A stretch of DNA of 64,000 nt from contig NZ_SAYU02000010.1 of the NCBI RefSeq assembly GCF_004025965.2, forward strand, positions 16,360 through 80,359, given 5' to 3'. The DNA comes from Phycicoccus flavus (GTDB lineage: Bacteria; Actinomycetota; Actinomycetes; Actinomycetales; Dermatophilaceae). Position numbers and translations under genes: made by a program. Position 1 is the first letter of the stretch; each line of letters begins with the position of its first letter. Shown one piece after another: positions 50,016 through 58,022 of this stretch. The notes below the pieces were generated by a model, which saw only the letters and a list, made by a program, of their open reading frames with translations, searched no databases and had not been told where the DNA came from.

Positions 50016-50052
50016 CACCCCTTCCCCACCGACGACGTTGGAGGACCACGAC

Positions 50053-51315
50053 GTGACCGCGAGCAGCGAGGACGCACCGACGAGCGGGCAGGCCCCCGCG
50101 CCCGCCGACCCCGGGGTCGCCACGACCTTCGCGAGCGTCGAGGACGCCCGCGACCGGCTGCGCGAGGTCGGCTACCTCACCGACGACCGGCTGGCCACGA
50201 CCGCGTTCCTCCAGTCCGCGCTGGGCAAGCCGCTGCTCCTCGAGGGCCCGGCCGGCGTCGGCAAGACCCAGCTGGCGCAGAGCGTGGCCGCCGCCACGGG
50301 GCGCCGGCTGCTGCGCCTCCAGTGCTACGAGGGCCAGGACGAGACCAAGGCCCTGTACGAGTGGGACTACGGCAAGCAGCTGCTCTACACGCAGATGCTG
50401 CGCGACAAGATCGGCCAGGTCGTGCAGGACGCCCCCGACATCGCGTCGGCCGTCGACCGCATCGCCTCGCAGGACAGTGTGTTCTTCTCCGAGCGCTTCC
50501 TCGTCGCCCGTCCGCTGCTGGAGGCCATCACCTCGCCCGAGCCGGTCGTCCTCCTCGTCGACGAGGTCGACCGCGCCGACGAGGCCCTCGAGGCGGTCTT
50601 CCTCGAGCTGCTCGCCGAGTTCCAGGTGTCGGTGCCGGAGGTCGGCACCTTCGTCGCCGAGCAGCTGCCGCTCGTCGTCCTCACCTCGAACAACACCCGC
50701 GACCTGTCGGCCGCGCTCAAGCGCCGCTGCCTGCACCTGTTCCTCGACTACCCCTCGGCCGACCGGGAGCTGGAGATCATCCGCTCCAAGGACACCGGTC
50801 TCACCGACGCGCTCGCCGAGCAGCTCGTCGGGGTCGTCCGCGGCCTGCGCGAGCTCGAGCTGCGCAAGGCGCCGAGCATCTCCGAGACCATCGACTGGGC
50901 CCGCACCCTCGCCGTCCTCGGGGTCACCGAGCTGTCCGCGCCGGTGCTCGCCGAGACCCTCAACGTCGTGACGAAGTACGAGCGCGACCTCGGTCTCGCC
51001 ACCCGTGAGCTGCCCCGCCTCGTCGACCCGAACCGGGAGGTCCCCGACGGCCGGGGCCACGGGCACGGCCACGGCCACGGCCACGGACACGGGCACTCCC
51101 ACGACGACCCGACGCCCGCGGCCGCGCCGGCTGCGCCCCGGACGCCGGGGGACGGACCGGACGGGCGCGAGGTCCGGGCGGCCAAGGACGCCCCCGGCCG
51201 GCACGACGAGGCGTACTACGGCTCGCCGAGCGCGGGGTCGGCCGCGCCGAGAAAGGTCTCGTCCTCGCAGGGCCGGCGGTCCTTCGGCCGCGGCGCCCGG
51301 AAGCGCCCGCTCTAG
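50053..51315 (+). CDS. MoxR/CoxD-type AAA ATPase with His tract
   Basis: 420 aa. Walker A GPAGVGKT at 65-72, Walker B VVLLVDEVDRAD (D170, E171) and sensor LTSNNTRDLSAALKRR. MoxR ATPases paired with VWA proteins act in metal insertion or complex maturation, as CoxD does for CO dehydrogenase. GTG at 50053 follows GGAGGA; the longer frame upstream is a leader overrun. Residues 336-350 are an eight-His tract (HGHGHG type), then a low-complexity tail. It lies 88 bp after mno and 9 bp before the VWA gene. Confidence 0.9.
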   Translation: MTASSEDAPTSGQAPAPADPGVATTFASVEDARDRLREVGYLTDDRLATTAFLQSALGKPLLLEGPAGVGKTQLAQSVAAATGRRLLRLQCYEGQDETKALYEWDYGKQLLYTQMLRDKIGQVVQDAPDIASAVDRIASQDSVFFSERFLVARPLLEAITSPEPVVLLVDEVDRADEALEAVFLELLAEFQVSVPEVGTFVAEQLPLVVLTSNNTRDLSAALKRRCLHLFLDYPSADRELEIIRSKDTGLTDALAEQLVGVVRGLRELELRKAPSISETIDWARTLAVLGVTELSAPVLAETLNVVTKYERDLGLATRELPRLVDPNREVPDGRGHGHGHGHGHGHGHSHDDPTPAAAPAAPRTPGDGPDGREVRAAKDAPGRHDEAYYGSPSAGSAAPRKVSSSQGRRSFGRGARKRPL

Positions 51316-51324
51316 GCCCGCGCG

Positions 51325-52851
51325 GTGGAGAGCTCGCTGCACCGCTTCATCCGGTTCCTGCGCCTGCACGGGATGCGGGTGTCGGTGGCCGAGGCGCTCG
51401 ACGCTCTCGAGGCCGCCTCGCAGCCGGGCATCATGGCGCAGCGCGAGGTGCTGCGCTCCGCGCTCGCCGTCACCCTCGTCAAGGACCGCCGCGACCAGGA
51501 GGTCTTCGACACCGTCTTCGACCGGTTCTTCCGGCTGCGCCAGGTCGTCCCGGACGAGCAGGGGCACGGGCACGCGCACGACGACCTGTCCGACTCCGGC
51601 GAGCTGACCGGGCTGACGATCAGCGACGAGCTGTCCGACACCCCGCAGCAGGGCCACAGCCACGGGGCGCCGCAGGACATCCGCGAGTACTTCCGACCCG
51701 AGGATCTCGCGCAGCAGTACAACCTCCACCAGGAGGCCAACAAGCTGGACATGGCGGCGATGACCGACGAGGTCGTCCTCTCCAAGGACGGGGTGACCCC
51801 GCAGGGCGAGGCCGCCCGGGTGCAGGTCTCGACCTCGCGGCTGCACAACCCCGGGACGCCCGGCACCCTCACCGAGGCCCGCGGCACCGAGCTGGACGTC
51901 GAGCTGTCCGTCGCCGAGGAGCTCGCGCTGCTCGGCTGGCTCGGCGAGCCGGACGACGAGCTCGAGGCCGTGCTCCCCGACCCCGACCTCGCCGCCCTGC
52001 GCGAGCAGCTGGCGCCGTTGCTGGCCGGCCTCCCGGAGCAGATCAAGCGGCACCTCGAGCAGCTCATGGCCGGCGAGGCCGAGGTCGAGGAGCGCGAGCT
52101 GGACGCCGCCCGGGCCGAGGTGCTCGCCGAGCCCGACCGGCTGGCCTTCGAGGAGTCGGTGCGCCGGCTGCTGCGGGCGCTGCGCGGGGCGCCCCGGCCG
52201 CGCCGGCACGTCGCCGGGCGCGGCGTCATCGACAGCCGCCGGACGATGCGCTCGAACATGCGCTACGACGGCGTGCCGTTCCGCCCCGTCCTCGTGAGCA
52301 AGCGCGAGGACCGCCCCCAGCTGCTCGTCCTGTGCGACGTCTCGCTCTCGGTGCGGGCGACGTCGGGGTTCGCCCTGCACCTGGTCCACGGCCTGCAGAC
52401 GGTCGCGTCCAAGGTGCGCTCGTTCGCCTTCGTCGACGAGGTCGCCGAGATCACCGACCTGTTCGACGACCACCACGTGCAGCAGGCGCTCGCCATGGTC
52501 ATGGCGGGTCGGTCCGACGGCGGGGTCGTCGACGTCGACGCCGACAGCGACTACGGGTCGGTGCTGCGGCAGTTCCTCGACGAGTTCGGGTCGGCCATCA
52601 CCCGGCGGACGACGGTCGTCGTCATCGGCGACGGGCGGGGCAACGGCAAGGACCCGGCGCTCGGCGCGTTCGAGGAGATCGCCCGGCGGGCCCGGCACGT
52701 CGTCTGGCTGACTCCGGAGCCTCGGTACTCGTGGGGGCTCGGGCGCTGCGACCTGCCGGTGTACGAGCCGCACTGCGACCACATCGAGGTCGTGCGCAAC
52801 CTCGGGGCCCTGGAGACGTTCTCGCACCGGATGGGGGAGGTGCTGACGTGA
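51325..52851 (+). CDS. CoxE-like VWA domain protein
   Basis: 508 aa. An N-terminal alpha-helical region (RFLRLHGMRVSVAEALDAL) is followed by a CoxE-type VWA domain with MIDAS residues D338xS340xS342 in LCDVSLSVR and a later VVVIGDGRGNGKD. Two short His clusters occur (GHGHAHD at 80-86 and GHSHG around 110-114), echoing the His tract of the partner ATPase. Start is GTG 51325; the stop overlaps the next gene (GTGA). Partner of the MoxR ATPase; probable maturation of a dehydrogenase, most likely Mno. Confidence 0.88.
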   Translation: MESSLHRFIRFLRLHGMRVSVAEALDALEAASQPGIMAQREVLRSALAVTLVKDRRDQEVFDTVFDRFFRLRQVVPDEQGHGHAHDDLSDSGELTGLTISDELSDTPQQGHSHGAPQDIREYFRPEDLAQQYNLHQEANKLDMAAMTDEVVLSKDGVTPQGEAARVQVSTSRLHNPGTPGTLTEARGTELDVELSVAEELALLGWLGEPDDELEAVLPDPDLAALREQLAPLLAGLPEQIKRHLEQLMAGEAEVEERELDAARAEVLAEPDRLAFEESVRRLLRALRGAPRPRRHVAGRGVIDSRRTMRSNMRYDGVPFRPVLVSKREDRPQLLVLCDVSLSVRATSGFALHLVHGLQTVASKVRSFAFVDEVAEITDLFDDHHVQQALAMVMAGRSDGGVVDVDADSDYGSVLRQFLDEFGSAITRRTTVVVIGDGRGNGKDPALGAFEEIARRARHVVWLTPEPRYSWGLGRCDLPVYEPHCDHIEVVRNLGALETFSHRMGEVLT

Positions 52852-53774
52852 CGGTCGCGCCGATCGACGCGCTCGCCCCCGTCCTCGGCGGCTGCTACCG
52901 GGACGGGGTGGTCGCCGTGCGGCCGCGGGGCGTCGGGGCGCGCCGCCGGCTCGGGACGGTGCGCACGGCGCACTTCGACCTCGGGCGCGAGGGCGGGGAG
53001 CTCGTCGTCGAGCACGCGCTGACCCTCGACGACGTCGACGACGACCTCGCCGGGCTGCTCTCCGACGAGCTGTTCGAGCCCGGCTGGCTGCGCGGGGCCG
53101 AGCTGTTCGAGCGGGTCTTCACCGGGGTCGTCGTCACCTGCGCCGAGGACCCGCTCGTGGCCTGGGAGGCGTTCTACGCCAACACCCTGGCCGCCGTGGG
53201 CGCCTCGTCGGATCCGGTGACGGCGCCGGCGCTCGCTCCCGGGTCGGGGCACGGGGCCATCCGGGACTACGCCCCCGTGTACGCGCACGCGGAGGCGCTC
53301 GTGGCCGAGGGGGCGGCCTCGGGGCGAACGGTCCTCGAGCTCGGCAGCTGCTTCGGGTTCCTGGCCCTGCGGCTGGCGATGCGCGGCCGGGCGGTGACGG
53401 CCTCGGATGTCTCGGCCGGCACGATGCGTCTGCTCGCGGCCATGGCGCCCCGCCTCGGGGTGGACGTGCGGACCCTCACCTGCGGCGCGGCGCACGTCCC
53501 GGAGCCCGACTCCGGCGCCGACGTCGTCCTCGCCGTGCACCTGCTGGAGCACCTGGAGCCCGAGCACGCGGACCTCGTCGTCGCCGAGGCCCGTCGCCTC
53601 GCCGCCCGGCGCGTCGTCGTCGCCGTCCCGCTGGAGTCCTCGCCCAGCGAGCAGTACGGCCACGTCTGGTCGGTCACCCTCGAGGCGCTGCGCCGCTGGG
53701 GCGAGTGCTCGCCCGGCTGGCGCGCTGAGGTGCACGAGCACCACGGCGGCTGGCTCGTCCTCGACCGCGCGTGA
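52848..53774 (+). CDS. mftM: Probable mycofactocin oligosaccharide methyltransferase MftM
   Basis: 308 aa. The N-terminal part has no obvious motif; the C-terminal half is a class I SAM methyltransferase: VLELGSCFGFLALRLAMRG (motif I), VTASDVSAGTMRLL and DVVLAVHLLEHLEPEHADLVV. MftM of mycobacteria methylates the second glucose of mycofactocin. The architecture, size and place in an mft/mno island support that name, but I cannot align it. GTG at 52848 is translationally coupled to the VWA gene. Confidence 0.7.
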   Translation: MTVAPIDALAPVLGGCYRDGVVAVRPRGVGARRRLGTVRTAHFDLGREGGELVVEHALTLDDVDDDLAGLLSDELFEPGWLRGAELFERVFTGVVVTCAEDPLVAWEAFYANTLAAVGASSDPVTAPALAPGSGHGAIRDYAPVYAHAEALVAEGAASGRTVLELGSCFGFLALRLAMRGRAVTASDVSAGTMRLLAAMAPRLGVDVRTLTCGAAHVPEPDSGADVVLAVHLLEHLEPEHADLVVAEARRLAARRVVVAVPLESSPSEQYGHVWSVTLEALRRWGECSPGWRAEVHEHHGGWLVLDRA

Positions 53775-53781
53775 CCCCGAC

Positions 53782-53797
53782 ACCGGGGTTCCCCGGT
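53782..53797 (+). terminator. Hairpin after mftM
   Basis: ACCGGGG (53782-53788) with CCCCGGT (53791-53797) forms a tight hairpin just after the mftM stop. The rest of the 142-bp gap to the convergent HNH gene is GC-rich with further short inverted repeats. Confidence 0.5.
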
Positions 53798-53916
53798 CAC
53801 GCCCGGATCCGTGACGGGGATCCTGCCGGATGACGGGGCAGCTGCGCGGTCGTCCGGCAACGACCCCGGCACCGGCTCACGGACGGGCGACCGCGGTGGA
53901 CCGCCCTCCCCGGCGG

Positions 53917-55362
53917 TCAGGCGGCCGGACTGTCCCGGTCGTCACCGACGACCGCGGCCCACCACCCCCCGGTCCTGTCGTCGAGCCCCGGCAGCGACGG
54001 TCCGGGCGCCGGGCCGGCGGCCGGCGGATGTGCGCGCCCGACGGGCGTCCGCGTCGGCAGCAGGTCGGCGAGGGCACGGTCGTAGGACCCGTCGCTGCGG
54101 TCCCACACGACGTACCGGCCGCGGTCGTCGGGTGTGGCGAGGACGTGGGCCCAGAAGCGGCGGGTGTGCACGACGGTGTGATGTCGCTGGCACAGGAGCG
54201 CAGCGTTCTGGACGTCGGTCGTCCCGCCGTCGGCCCAGTGCCGCACGTGGTGGGCGCGGGTCCAGTCCGGCGGAGCGGAGCATCCGGGATACGTGCAGCC
54301 CCGGTCCCGGCGGCGCAGGAGGCGCCGCTGGGCCCGGGTGAAGAGGCGGGCGACGCGACCGACGTCGAGGACCTCGCCGGCCGAGCCCAGGACGTACGGG
54401 ACCACTGCGGCGTCGCAGGCGAGGCGACGCAGCGCCTCGGGCGAGAGAACCGTGCCGTCGGCGACCGAACCGACCACCTCGGCCGCTCCCGAGCGAGCCT
54501 CCAGGTCCGTGAGGTCGATGCTCACGTGCAGCACCGCCCCACTCGTCGACGGATCCTCGGCCGCACCGGCCTCCAGACCCGAGGACCGCCGGCAGACGTC
54601 GGTCAACGCCTCCACCCGGCGCTGGCCGGCGGGACGCAGATCTCGCTCACCGGTCTCCGGGTTCGGCGCCGGCGCGGACATCGGCCCGATCGCGGCTTCG
54701 AGCACGGCGGCCTGTTCGGGCGTCATCCACAGCTGGTACTCGGTGAGGTCCCCCGACTCCACGCGCGGCATCGACAGCCGGGCCGCGACCGCGAGACGCT
54801 CCTGCAGGTCCCCGAGCGCGCCGTCGTGGCCGTGGTCGGCCAGCAGCTGTGGACGGAGCCTGCGCATCATCGTCGGTCCCCACTCCCGCGCGAGGCCGAT
54901 GAGGCCCTCGACGACGGTCGGTACGGCCTCCGGCCGCAGCAGGGGTTCCAGGCGGGCCGTCTCACGCAGGACGGCACAGCCGGTCGAGGCCTCGAGCCGC
55001 CCTGACGTCACCGCCACGCCGACCAGCCCGAGGGGAGAGTCGTGGGGTGGGCGGGCGCCGTCGATGCCGCGGGACGCGACGACGTCCACGGCGAGTCGTG
55101 CGACCGATGCGGCGCCACCCTGGCACAGCGACGGCGCGTGCTCGCGGACCCACCGCTGGACCTCCGACCCCGCGACCTCGCCGCGGCGGGTGGCCTCGAC
55201 GGTGACGGCGACCCGGGCGGCAGACCCGGCGGCGGTGACCTCGTCGACCAGGCCGAGGAGCTCGGCGAGCTCGGGACCGGAGGCGGACGCCAGCACCTCG
55301 CCGACCCCCGTCAGCGCGTCGCGGGCAGCCTCGATGCGGGAGCGTCGCTCCGCCAGGCCCAT
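53917..55362 (-). CDS. DUF222 / HNH endonuclease-like protein (13E12 type)
   Basis: 481 aa. An N-terminal DUF222 domain (LSPEALRRLACDAAVVPYVLGSAGEVLDVGR marks its end) is followed by an HNH motif: CTYPGCSAPPDWTRAHHVRHWADGGTTDVQNAALLCQRHH, in which the Cys pairs and the HH...N...H residues are present. This family is found in many copies in actinobacterial genomes; its role is unclear and it may be a former mobile element. ATG 55362 is chosen for its GGGGGA site; ATG 55377 and GTG 55383 are in frame. Codon use looks slightly less GC-extreme than its neighbours. Confidence 0.85.
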   Translation of the reverse strand: MGLAERRSRIEAARDALTGVGEVLASASGPELAELLGLVDEVTAAGSAARVAVTVEATRRGEVAGSEVQRWVREHAPSLCQGGAASVARLAVDVVASRGIDGARPPHDSPLGLVGVAVTSGRLEASTGCAVLRETARLEPLLRPEAVPTVVEGLIGLAREWGPTMMRRLRPQLLADHGHDGALGDLQERLAVAARLSMPRVESGDLTEYQLWMTPEQAAVLEAAIGPMSAPAPNPETGERDLRPAGQRRVEALTDVCRRSSGLEAGAAEDPSTSGAVLHVSIDLTDLEARSGAAEVVGSVADGTVLSPEALRRLACDAAVVPYVLGSAGEVLDVGRVARLFTRAQRRLLRRRDRGCTYPGCSAPPDWTRAHHVRHWADGGTTDVQNAALLCQRHHTVVHTRRFWAHVLATPDDRGRYVVWDRSDGSYDRALADLLPTRTPVGRAHPPAAGPAPGPSLPGLDDRTGGWWAAVVGDDRDSPAA

Positions 55363-55464
55363 CGTTCCCCCTGCCATGACCACAGTGTTCCAGGCGCCAC
55401 CGACACCCCACCCCGACCCACGGCCGGGCTTGTGGAGAACCGTGGCAACCGGGGCAGATCCGGG

Positions 55465-55965
55465 TCAGGGGCCGATGACCTCGGGCGTCAGGACCAGCTC
55501 GTAGAGGACGATGCCGTGCTCACGGCCGGTCTCGGTGAAGCCGGCGCGCTCCAGCGTCCGCTGCGAGGCGATGTTGCCGAGGTCGGTGTCGGCGACCACC
55601 CGGGTGAGCCCCTGCTCCCGGGCCACCCCGACGACCGCCGCCACGGCCTCGGCGGCGAACCCGTGGCCCCGCGCCGACGGCACGAGGCCGTACCCGATCT
55701 CGACCTCGCCGTCGACCGGCGGCCCCTTGAACCCGATCCCCCCGACGGCCAGCCCGTCCGCGCGCCGCCGCACGACGTAGTGCCCGAACGGCGCCGGGTC
55801 CCCGTGGTCGGCCGACTGCAGGAGGAGCATCGTCGCGGCCAGCACGTCGCCGTCGAACGGGAAGTCCTCGGCCCACCGGTCCGACCGCCCGGGTCGGCGC
55901 GCGACGATCCGCTCGGCCTCCGCGACGTCGGCGGCCTCCAGCGTGAGCCGCGCGGTGGTGCTCAG
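55465..55965 (-). CDS. GNAT N-acetyltransferase, possible CTG start
   Basis: The GNAT fold is visible: FGHYVVRRRADGLAVGGIGFKG, EIGYGLVPSARGHGFAAEAVAAVV (acetyl-CoA site with RGHGFA) and NIASQRTLERAGF. The normal family N-terminus (STTARLTLEAADVAEAERIV) is only reached if translation begins at a CTG (55965) overlapping the response-regulator stop as CTGA. The first standard start, GTG 55845, would drop 40 residues of the fold. Substrate unknown. Confidence 0.75.
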   Translation of the reverse strand: MSTTARLTLEAADVAEAERIVARRPGRSDRWAEDFPFDGDVLAATMLLLQSADHGDPAPFGHYVVRRRADGLAVGGIGFKGPPVDGEVEIGYGLVPSARGHGFAAEAVAAVVGVAREQGLTRVVADTDLGNIASQRTLERAGFTETGREHGIVLYELVLTPEVIGP

Positions 55966-56639
55966 AGCATCCCGCGCTTGGTCGCCTCGTAGACCGCCTC
56001 GGCCCGGCCGGACACCCCGAGCTTGCGCAGGATGTTGCCGACGTGGAACTTGGCCGTCGTCTCCGAGATGTAGAGCCGCTTGCCGATCTCCTTGTTCGAC
56101 AGCCCGCGGGCGAGCAGCTGCAGCACCTCGTCCTCGCGCGCCGACAGGGTCGGCTCGACGGGCGCGGGCGGCGCCTGCATGCCGCGGACCATGGCCGCGG
56201 CCGACCGCGCGTCGAAGGCCGACTCGCCCTGGCTCACGTCGTGGATGGCCCGCACGAGCGCGGCGGTGTCGACGTCCTTGACGACGTAGCCCTTGGCCCC
56301 GGCGCGCACGGCCTCGAGGACGAGGTTCTCGTCGAGGAACGTCGTCAGCACGAGCACCGCCACCGAGGGGTGCCCGGTGCTGATGGCGTGGGCCAGCTCG
56401 AGCCCCTCGGTGTCGGACGACGTCGACAGCTTGAGGTCGAGCAGGACGACCTTCGGGGTCACCCGCTCCAGGACGGCGAGCGCCTCGCCGCGCGAGGAGG
56501 CCTCGGCGACGACGGTGATGTCGGGCTCGCGCTCGAGGACCGAGCGCAGGCCCTGCCGGACGATGGCGTGGTCGTCGACGAGCATCACCCCGATCGTGTC
56601 CTGGTCGGCGGTGTCGGAGCGGTCGGCGGTGCTCAGCAC
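55962..56639 (-). CDS. NarL/LuxR-family response regulator
   Basis: 225 aa. Receiver with acidic D22-D23, phospho-acceptor D68 (VVLLDLKL), and Thr and Lys at the switch (LVLTTF, GYVVKD). The C-terminal LuxR HTH is LSAREDEVLQLLARGLSNKEIGKRLYISETTAKFHVGNIL. GTG 56639 overlaps the kinase stop by one base. The kinase-regulator-dehydrogenase order resembles the mnoSR genes near alcohol dehydrogenases in Mycobacterium smegmatis, as I recall. It is the natural candidate to bind the shared 15-bp site. Confidence 0.92.
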   Translation of the reverse strand: MLSTADRSDTADQDTIGVMLVDDHAIVRQGLRSVLEREPDITVVAEASSRGEALAVLERVTPKVVLLDLKLSTSSDTEGLELAHAISTGHPSVAVLVLTTFLDENLVLEAVRAGAKGYVVKDVDTAALVRAIHDVSQGESAFDARSAAAMVRGMQAPPAPVEPTLSAREDEVLQLLARGLSNKEIGKRLYISETTAKFHVGNILRKLGVSGRAEAVYEATKRGML

Positions 56640-58009
56640 TAGGGGGCCTCCTGGTGGTCGTGCAGCTCGAGGCCGACGAGGGGGGTGCGGACGACGGGCA
56701 GGGGGACGCGGAAGACGACGCGGACGCCGCCGAGGCGCGAGCGGCGGAAGGCCAGCGAGCCGCCGAGGCCGCGGACCCGGCAGTCCATGTTGGCCAGGCC
56801 CTGGTGGCGGCCGTCGCGGACCGAGCGGCGCTCCAGCTGGAGCATCCGGCGCAGCGCGGCGGGCTCGCCGTCGCCGTCGTCGGACACGGAGACGACGAGC
56901 GCCGACGGCAGCCACCGCACCCGGACGACGGCCCGGCGGGCGGCGGCGTGGGTGACGACGTTGAACAGCGCCTCGCCGACCCCCCGGGCGATCTCGTGGT
57001 GGACGTCGGGGTCGAGGACGAGCGCCCGGCCCTCGACGAGGATCTTGATGTCGAGCATCGGCCGGTGGTGGTGGGTCACCTCGGTGAGGAGGTCCTCCAG
57101 CGATGCGACGGAGTCGGTGTGCGAGCGGGTGAGCGCGAAGATGGCCGAGCGCAGCTGCTCGACGGCCGCCTGGGTCAGCGACTTGGCCGTCTCCAGCTGC
57201 CCGGCGACGTCCGCCGCGCCCATCGCCGCGGCCTCCCCGCGGGCCACCTCGACGGACATTCCGGCCGAGAGGACGTACTGGGTGACGCTGTCGTGCAGCT
57301 CGCGGGCGATGCGGTGCCGCTCGGCGTCGATGAGCTCGCGCTGCTGGGCGACGGCGAGCATCTGCTCGGCGGCCTCGAGCTCGGCGGTGCGGGCGGCGAG
57401 GTCGCGGGCCTGGGCCCGGGCCTCCTCGTGCAGGCGCTGCGCCCGGCGGTGCAGGGACAGCCCGGCCTGGTACTGCTCGCTCGTGTGCAGCGACACCGCC
57501 GCCTGGTTGGCGAGGATGCGCAGGACGGCGAGGTCCTCGGGCTCGGGGTCCTCGTGCAGGCCGTGCCGGGCGGCGAGGCCGCCGACGCGCCGGCCCTCGA
57601 GGTACATCGGCACCCGCACCCACACGTCGTCGCGCGCCGACGGTCCGGCGTACCCGGACCGGATCGCGGCGAGCTCGAGCCGGACGTTCTCGGGCACCTC
57701 GGCCGGGTCCCCGAGGCTGCGCCGGTCCGGCCCGACGACGACGAAGCGCGGCCGGGCCTTCTCCAGGGCGCTGTCGGCGAGGGCGAGCACCGCCCAGGGC
57801 GCCGCGAGGTGGTCGGCCGCGGCCTTGGTGACCTCCTCGAGCAGCCCGCGGGGGCCCTCGACGGTGCGGACGACGGCCCGCGAGATCGTGTCCATGGCGC
57901 GGACGGCGCGCTGGGTGCGCTCGGTGGAGCGCAGGTAGGCCGGGTAGTACGAGTTCTTGCCCGAGCGGACGCCGGTGAGCCGCGAGAGGTCTGCGGCGCC
58001 CTGGCTCAC
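56639..58009 (-). CDS. GAF-domain sensor histidine kinase (NarL-partner type)
   Basis: 456 aa, no membrane helix. A GAF domain lies at about 45-185. A coiled coil (ARDLAARTAELEAAEQMLAVAQQ) leads to the HisKA_3 H-box RHRIARELHDSVTQYVLSAG with H239. The HATPase follows with GVGEALFNVVTHAA (N-box), SVSDDGDG (G1) and HQGLANMDCRVRGLGG (G2). Soluble sensor, perhaps of a metabolite or redox state. It starts 13 bp after the dehydrogenase stop; GTG 58009 lacks a good site. Confidence 0.9.
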   Translation of the reverse strand: MSQGAADLSRLTGVRSGKNSYYPAYLRSTERTQRAVRAMDTISRAVVRTVEGPRGLLEEVTKAAADHLAAPWAVLALADSALEKARPRFVVVGPDRRSLGDPAEVPENVRLELAAIRSGYAGPSARDDVWVRVPMYLEGRRVGGLAARHGLHEDPEPEDLAVLRILANQAAVSLHTSEQYQAGLSLHRRAQRLHEEARAQARDLAARTAELEAAEQMLAVAQQRELIDAERHRIARELHDSVTQYVLSAGMSVEVARGEAAAMGAADVAGQLETAKSLTQAAVEQLRSAIFALTRSHTDSVASLEDLLTEVTHHHRPMLDIKILVEGRALVLDPDVHHEIARGVGEALFNVVTHAAARRAVVRVRWLPSALVVSVSDDGDGEPAALRRMLQLERRSVRDGRHQGLANMDCRVRGLGGSLAFRRSRLGGVRVVFRVPLPVVRTPLVGLELHDHQEAP

Positions 58010-58022
58010 CGCGACCCCGTCC

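Noticed and set aside
51055..51105. Repeated GGCCAC/GGGCAC units as a DNA microsatellite
   Set aside because: It encodes the His-rich tract of the MoxR ATPase in frame; reported as protein sequence instead.
53917..55362. DUF222/HNH protein as a homing endonuclease or intron remnant
   Set aside because: No interrupted host gene, inverted ends or target duplication are visible; this family is a common stand-alone gene in actinobacteria.
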